From contig DFQF01000070.1 of NCBI GenBank assembly GCA_002377645.1, forward strand, positions 4,987 to 15,271: a stretch of DNA of 10,285 bases, written 5' to 3'. The translations under genes and the position numbers were made by a program. Shown here piece after piece: positions 7,052 to 10,285 of the stretch; position 1 is the first letter of the stretch, and each line of letters begins with the position of its first letter. The notes under the pieces are model-generated. The model did not search any database. It worked only from the letters and a program-made list of their open reading frames with translations, and was not told the origin of the DNA. The DNA is from Nitrospinaceae bacterium UBA3496 (GTDB lineage Bacteria; UBA8248).

Positions 7052-8578
7052 TTATTTTCCCTCATTCCTTTCTACTACTATAACATCTCTAGCTACTTGT
7101 ATTGCTCGCAACATTCCTTTTGCTTTATTAATAGTCTCCTCAAATTCAAAACTTGGTTTAGAGTCTGAAACTATACCTGCACCTACTTGCAAATATATTT
7201 TACCATCCTTTATATAAACAGTTCTTATTGCAATACAAGTATCCATATTTCCATCAAAACCAAAGTACCCCACAGCACCTGCATACGGACCTCTCCTAAC
7301 AGGCTCTATCTCTTCAATAATTTCCATTGCTCTTACTTTTGGAGCTCCAGAAACTGTACCTGCAGGAAATGTCGCTCGGATGACGTCAAATGCGTCCTTA
7401 TCACTAATAAGTTTTCCAGAGACGTTACTAACAATATGCATTACATGACTATAACGTTCGACAATCATCTTTTCCGTAACATTAACAGTTCCAGGAACAC
7501 AGATTCTTCCAATGTCATTTCTTCCCAGATCAAGTAACATAATATGTTCAGCAATTTCCTTTTCATCTGCAAGCAGTTCTTTTTCTAATTCAAGATCTTC
7601 TCTTTCATTCCTTCCTCTTTTCCTAGTACCCGCAATCGGACGCACCTCTACAGTATCGTCCTCGAGTCTAACTAACACCTCAGGAGAAGCTCCAACTAGA
7701 ATGATCTCATCAAGCGTTAGAAAAAACATATATGGAGAAGGGTTCACTTTACGTAGTGAACAGTAAAGTGAAAATGGATCAACATGTAATTCCCTCTCAA
7801 GTCTTTGTGAAAGAACTACCTGAATAGCCTCACCTTCATTAATTAACTCAACAATCTTACTAACAGAATTCTCAAAGTGAGTTGAAGTAAAAGAAGATGA
7901 AAATTTATCCTCCATTAAGCATTTATCATCTTCTGATGAATTACTATCTTCTTTGAAATTAACAACAAATGATCTCTCTTGTGTAAGACGATCAACTAGG
8001 CCATCAATGGAATCTGTTGCCTCTTGATAAGGATCTACACTTCCATGATTCAGGAATGCATTGGAAACAACTTTAAGAGACTTATTCAAATTGTCAAAAA
8101 TCACCATAGAACGAGTAAGCATAAAGAAAAGATCAGGTAAATCTAAGTCATCATCTGACAAGTCTGGGAGTGTTTCCACAAAACGTATTGCATCATAAGA
8201 AATATATCCTACTGCACCGCCACAAAAACGTGGGAGGCCTTCCACTCTAACAGGATTGTAATTCGACATGAAGTTTTGCATGAATTCAAATGGATCTGAA
8301 ACTTCTAAAATCTCTCTCTGATCGCCACGAATTACTTGCATTTCAGTATTTTTACTTCTTAGGATAATAAAAGGATCATTGCCAAAAAAAGAATATCTAG
8401 CCCACTTTTCTCCTCCCTCAACACTTTCAAATAAAAAGGAATATTTTTTTTCTCTAATTTTCAAATAGGCTGACACAGGATCCCCAGAAAGCGCAGGAAT
8501 CTCTTTAAATATAGGCACAACATCTCCCATTTCTGACAATTTGCCAAAATCATCTAGACTAGGAAAATATTCTTGCAT
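7052..8578 (-). CDS. trpE: Anthranilate synthase component I
   Basis: TrpE converts chorismate and ammonia from TrpG to anthranilate, opening the tryptophan branch. From the ATG at 8578 it has 508 residues. The N-terminal domain holds [10 protein letters not shown] (about 47-56), the equivalent of the LLES element that binds tryptophan for feedback inhibition, so allosteric control is likely retained. The chorismate-binding domain shows NPSPYMFFL (279-287), [20 protein letters not shown] (about 313-322), [18 protein letters not shown] (338-355) and [18 protein letters not shown] (404-421). The ATG has GGAG 9 nt upstream. An in-frame ATG at 8617 would add 13 hydrophobic residues but has no ribosome site and lies upstream of where the family's homology begins. 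It is the first gene of the inferred aromatic operon. Confidence 0.96.
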   Translation of the reverse strand: MQEYFPSLDDFGKLSEMGDVVPIFKEIPALSGDPVSAYLKIREKKYSFLFESVEGGEKWARYSFFGNDPFIILRSKNTEMQVIRGDQREILEVSDPFEFMQNFMSNYNPVRVEGLPRFCGGAVGYISYDAIRFVETLPDLSDDDLDLPDLFFMLTRSMVIFDNLNKSLKVVSNAFLNHGSVDPYQEATDSIDGLVDRLTQERSFVVNFKEDSNSSEDDKCLMEDKFSSSFTSTHFENSVSKIVELINEGEAIQVVLSQRLERELHVDPFSLYCSLRKVNPSPYMFFLTLDEIILVGASPEVLVRLEDDTVEVRPIAGTRKRGRNEREDLELEKELLADEKEIAEHIMLLDLGRNDIGRICVPGTVNVTEKMIVERYSHVMHIVSNVSGKLISDKDAFDVIRATFPAGTVSGAPKVRAMEIIEEIEPVRRGPYAGAVGYFGFDGNMDTCIAIRTVYIKDGKIYLQVGAGIVSDSKPSFEFEETINKAKGMLRAIQVARDVIVVERNEGK

Positions 8579-8587
8579 TTGGAGAAA

Positions 8588-8591
8588 CTCC
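8588..8591 (-). promoter_or_regulatory. Shine-Dalgarno site of trpE
   Basis: GGAG, 9 nt before the ATG at 8578. It selects this start over the upstream in-frame ATG at 8617, which has only pyrimidine-rich sequence before it. Confidence 0.6.
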
Positions 8592-8631
8592 GAGTTAAAA
8601 AGCAAAACAAAGAACATAGAGTCAAGAAACG

Positions 8632-8661
8632 AAGATAACTAATTGGAACAGAGACAGTCAA
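8632..8661 (-). promoter_or_regulatory. Candidate promoter of the trpE-led operon
   Basis: On the minus strand TTGACT (8656-8661; 5 of 6 matches to the -35 consensus) is followed after 18 bases by TATCTT (8632-8637; 4 of 6 matches to the -10 consensus). Transcription would begin near 8625 and give a leader of about 47 nt before the trpE ATG. A second TTGACT at 8619-8624 has no good -10 partner. The leader has no tryptophan-rich reading frame, no repeated GAG/UAG triplets of the TRAP type and no match to the enterobacterial TrpR operator. Confidence 0.4.
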
Positions 8662-8679
8662 CTCATTTCAATTCCAATT
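8641..8679 (-). repeat. Inverted repeat around the trpE promoter -35
   Basis: AATTGGAA at 8641-8648 and TTCCAATT at 8672-8679 are perfect 8-base complements separated by 23 bases, with arm centres 31 bases apart. The -35 hexamer lies in the spacer and one arm lies just upstream of the -10. It could be an operator read by a dimeric repressor, or a weak hairpin ending the truA transcript. The stem is AT-rich and is not followed by a proper T run, so the terminator reading is less likely. Confidence 0.4.
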
Positions 8680-8688
8680 TTGTGTTCA

Positions 8689-9450
8689 TTACTCGAAAAT
8701 ATCCTTGCCGTAATCGACATCAACCAAAAAGAGTCCATGGGATGGTGCGGTTGGTCCTGCTAATCTTCTATCTCTTGATTCAATTAAAACGGGCAAGTTA
8801 TCAGGGCAGCGTTCGCCTCTTCCAACTTCAACTAATGTCCCTACAATATTCCTAACCATATGTCTCAAAAATCCGTCTGCAGTAATACGTAAAATTATTT
8901 CATCAAAATTTTCTTCAATATTCAAAGAAACTAACGTCCTTACGTTACATGGGGTGAGACTTTTCTTTCGACAAAAGCTCGTAAAATCATTTTTTCCAAC
9001 AAGATAAGAAGAAGCTTCTCTCATTAATTTAATATTCAGATTACTTCTAATATGCCAAGCGCGTAATTGACGCAGAGCACTTTCTGAACAACGATTTAGA
9101 ATCCTATATTCATATGTTTTGCTTTTTGTGTCATGTTGGGCGTGAAAATCATCTTTGACTTCAACACATTTTATTACGACAATATCTCTATCTATTAAAG
9201 AATTAAGAGCTAAACGCATCTTATTGGGTGAAAGATCTATTTCGGTATCAAAATGGGCAACTTGTGCTATAGCATGAACTCCTGAATCGGTTCTTCCTGA
9301 ACCAACAATCCTTGTTAATTTCCCTGAAATTTTCTCAAGAGCAGTTTCTATCTCAGACTGAACGGTTCTTTGATTTGGTTGAGCCTGCCAACCCATAAAA
9401 TTAGTGCCATCATATTCAATTTTTATAGCAAATCTTTTTTTAGTAGACAT
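8689..9450 (-). CDS. truA: tRNA pseudouridine(38-40) synthase TruA
   Basis: TruA isomerises uridines 38-40 in the anticodon stem-loop of many tRNAs to pseudouridine. From the ATG at 9450 it has 253 residues, a normal length. It begins KRFAIKIEYDGTNFMGWQ and has the catalytic D55 in SGRTDSGVHA (51-60), AQVAHFDTE (62-70), KTYEYRI (111-117), GFLRHMVRNIVGTLVEVG (193-210) and a C-terminal AGPTAPSHGLFL (231-242). The open frame extends upstream to an ATG at 9549 inside uvrA; that stretch encodes a hydrophobic, signal-like segment foreign to TruA, so I reject it. The ATG is 22 bases after the uvrA stop and has no Shine-Dalgarno sequence. The gene is followed after 110 bases by trpE. Identity is secure. 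Confidence 0.96.
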   Translation of the reverse strand: MSTKKRFAIKIEYDGTNFMGWQAQPNQRTVQSEIETALEKISGKLTRIVGSGRTDSGVHAIAQVAHFDTEIDLSPNKMRLALNSLIDRDIVVIKCVEVKDDFHAQHDTKSKTYEYRILNRCSESALRQLRAWHIRSNLNIKLMREASSYLVGKNDFTSFCRKKSLTPCNVRTLVSLNIEENFDEIILRITADGFLRHMVRNIVGTLVEVGRGERCPDNLPVLIESRDRRLAGPTAPSHGLFLVDVDYGKDIFE

Positions 9451-9456
9451 ATTCAA

Positions 9457-9462
9457 ATTATA
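9457..9462 (-). promoter_or_regulatory. Perfect TATAAT just before truA
   Basis: A minus-strand TATAAT ends 6 bases before the truA ATG. If used as a -10 box, transcription would begin at or next to the A of the start codon and give a leaderless mRNA, which would fit the absence of a ribosome-binding site. No good -35 hexamer is seen 16-18 bases upstream and the spot is AT-rich, so the evidence is weak. Confidence 0.25.
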
Positions 9463-9472
9463 ATGTTCTGCA

Positions 9473-10285
9473 TTAAAGTTTAGCGCGTAACAAAATACCT
9501 GTAGATGAATTATCAATAAGAGAAATATCCTGAGGTGAACCTTCTCCAACTATATAACCACCTTCTTCACCACCCTCAGGACCTAGATCAATAACATAAT
9601 CTGAAAATCGTATTACATCCATATTATGTTCAATAATTACAACTGTGTTGCCTTGATCAACTAATAATCGCAAAACTCCTAAGAGTCTTTCAACATCAGA
9701 AAAATGAAGCCCTGTCGTAGGTTCATCTAAAATGTAAAGAGTTTTGCCTGTACCCTTCTTAGACAACTCTTTTGCCAGCTTAATTCTTTGTGCCTCCCCA
9801 CCACTAAGTGTAGTAGCTGATTGACCAAGTCTAATATACCCCAAACCCACATCTAGCAAAGTAGACAATTTATCCCTAATTAATCTTATATTTTCAAAAA
9901 CATCATGTGCTTCACGAACGGTCATATTAAGAACATCAGAAATCGAGACCCCTTTATAACGAATTTGTAAAGTTTCCTGATTAAATCTTCTACCCAAACA
10001 ATCAGTACACTTAATATATACATCAGGAAGAAAATGCATCTCAACTTTCAAAAAACCTCCTCCTTCACATGCTTCGCATCTTCCACCTTTAACGTTGAAA
10101 CTAAATCTACCACTCTGATATCCACGACTTTGAGAATCTATAGTCCTTGAAAATATTTCTCTTATTGGAGTAAAAATTCCTGTATAAGTAGCAGGATTAC
10201 TTCTCGGAGTTCTACCAATTGCAGATTGATCTATATTTACGACTTTATCAATATTTTCAATACCTTCTATTCTTTCGAATTTACC
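9473..10285 (-). CDS. uvrA: Excinuclease ABC subunit A, C-terminal part (truncated by window edge)
   Basis: UvrA is the damage-sensing ATPase of nucleotide excision repair, acting as a dimer with UvrB. Only the last 270 residues are in the window, out of about 940 in a usual UvrA; the frame is open to the edge, so the gene starts outside. Numbering from the edge, [16 protein letters not shown] (21-36) is a family hallmark. A zinc module follows, CEAC at 70-73 and CTDC at 93-96 (CX2C-X19-CX2C). Next come the ABC signature [16 protein letters not shown] (159-174), the Walker B segment [11 protein letters not shown] (184-194) and the switch histidine H220 in VVIIEHN. The C-terminal [17 protein letters not shown] is typical. 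All elements of the second nucleotide-binding domain seen here are intact. truA follows after 22 bases. Confidence 0.97.
   Translation of the reverse strand, partial: GKFERIEGIENIDKVVNIDQSAIGRTPRSNPATYTGIFTPIREIFSRTIDSQSRGYQSGRFSFNVKGGRCEACEGGGFLKVEMHFLPDVYIKCTDCLGRRFNQETLQIRYKGVSISDVLNMTVREAHDVFENIRLIRDKLSTLLDVGLGYIRLGQSATTLSGGEAQRIKLAKELSKKGTGKTLYILDEPTTGLHFSDVERLLGVLRLLVDQGNTVVIIEHNMDVIRFSDYVIDLGPEGGEEGGYIVGEGSPQDISLIDNSSTGILLRAKL

Noticed and set aside
7187..7537. Plus-strand open frame of 116 residues over trpE
   Set aside because: It is antisense to the conserved chorismate-binding domain and has no recognisable domain; the composition looks like a reverse-strand artefact.
8579..8617. 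Thirteen-residue Phe/Leu-rich extension of trpE, considered as a leader peptide
   Set aside because: It is in frame with trpE without a stop, has no Trp codons and no ribosome site, so it is neither an attenuation leader nor a likely N-terminus.
8643..8855. Plus-strand open frame running from the truA-trpE gap into truA
   Set aside because: Most of it is antisense to conserved TruA sequence and no family is recognisable; the gap portion is explained by the promoter and inverted repeat.
9451..9549. Upstream extension of truA encoding a hydrophobic, signal-peptide-like segment
   Set aside because: It overlaps the intact uvrA 3' end in another frame, TruA is a soluble tRNA enzyme, and homology starts at the ATG at 9450.

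Overview
The window is about 97% protein-coding and AT-rich (G+C roughly in the mid-thirties by eye). Every convincing gene lies on the minus strand, so transcription runs from high to low coordinates. In transcription order the layout is: uvrA (3' part only) - truA - trpE - trpG - trpD - trpC - pheA - hisC - tyrA - cmk - rpsA (5' part only). No mobile element, CRISPR array, tRNA, rRNA or phage gene is visible, and no stretch over about 110 bases lacks a gene.

The organism is a bacterium with tight gene packing and frequent GTG/TTG starts. The pheA-hisC-tyrA-cmk-rpsA order recalls the proteobacterial arrangement (for example Pseudomonas, where aroA sits between tyrA and cmk). However, S1 has a long N-terminal extension and a 'VDVGYKSEG' first S1 domain, and PheA lacks a chorismate mutase domain. 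This points away from typical Gammaproteobacteria and towards a delta-proteobacterium-like or related, possibly uncultivated and marine, AT-rich lineage. This assignment is inference with low confidence.

Positions 8579-1045 hold the core of the window, a chorismate branch-point cluster. TrpE and TrpG form anthranilate synthase, and TrpD and TrpC take anthranilate to indole-3-glycerol phosphate. PheA makes phenylpyruvate and TyrA makes 4-hydroxyphenylpyruvate from prephenate. HisC, placed between them, is the likely aminotransferase for both, as well as serving histidine synthesis. The genes overlap by 1-4 nt or abut (trpE/trpG, trpD/trpC, hisC/tyrA, tyrA/cmk), so they are very probably one operon with translational coupling. 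A candidate sigma70-type promoter and an inverted repeat lie just upstream of trpE. Missing from the cluster are trpF, trpB, trpA, aroA and any chorismate mutase.

The downstream end joins housekeeping genes: cmk (CMP kinase) overlaps tyrA by 4 nt, and rpsA (ribosomal protein S1) follows after 106 bases carrying two candidate promoters. The upstream end holds the C-terminal 270 residues of UvrA (nucleotide excision repair) and truA (tRNA pseudouridine synthase), separated by 22 bases.

I found no convincing new biological system. The most notable points are the unusual joining of the Trp branch to the Phe/Tyr branch and to cmk-rpsA, the lack of a chorismate mutase within it, the inverted repeat around the trpE promoter, and several start-site peculiarities.
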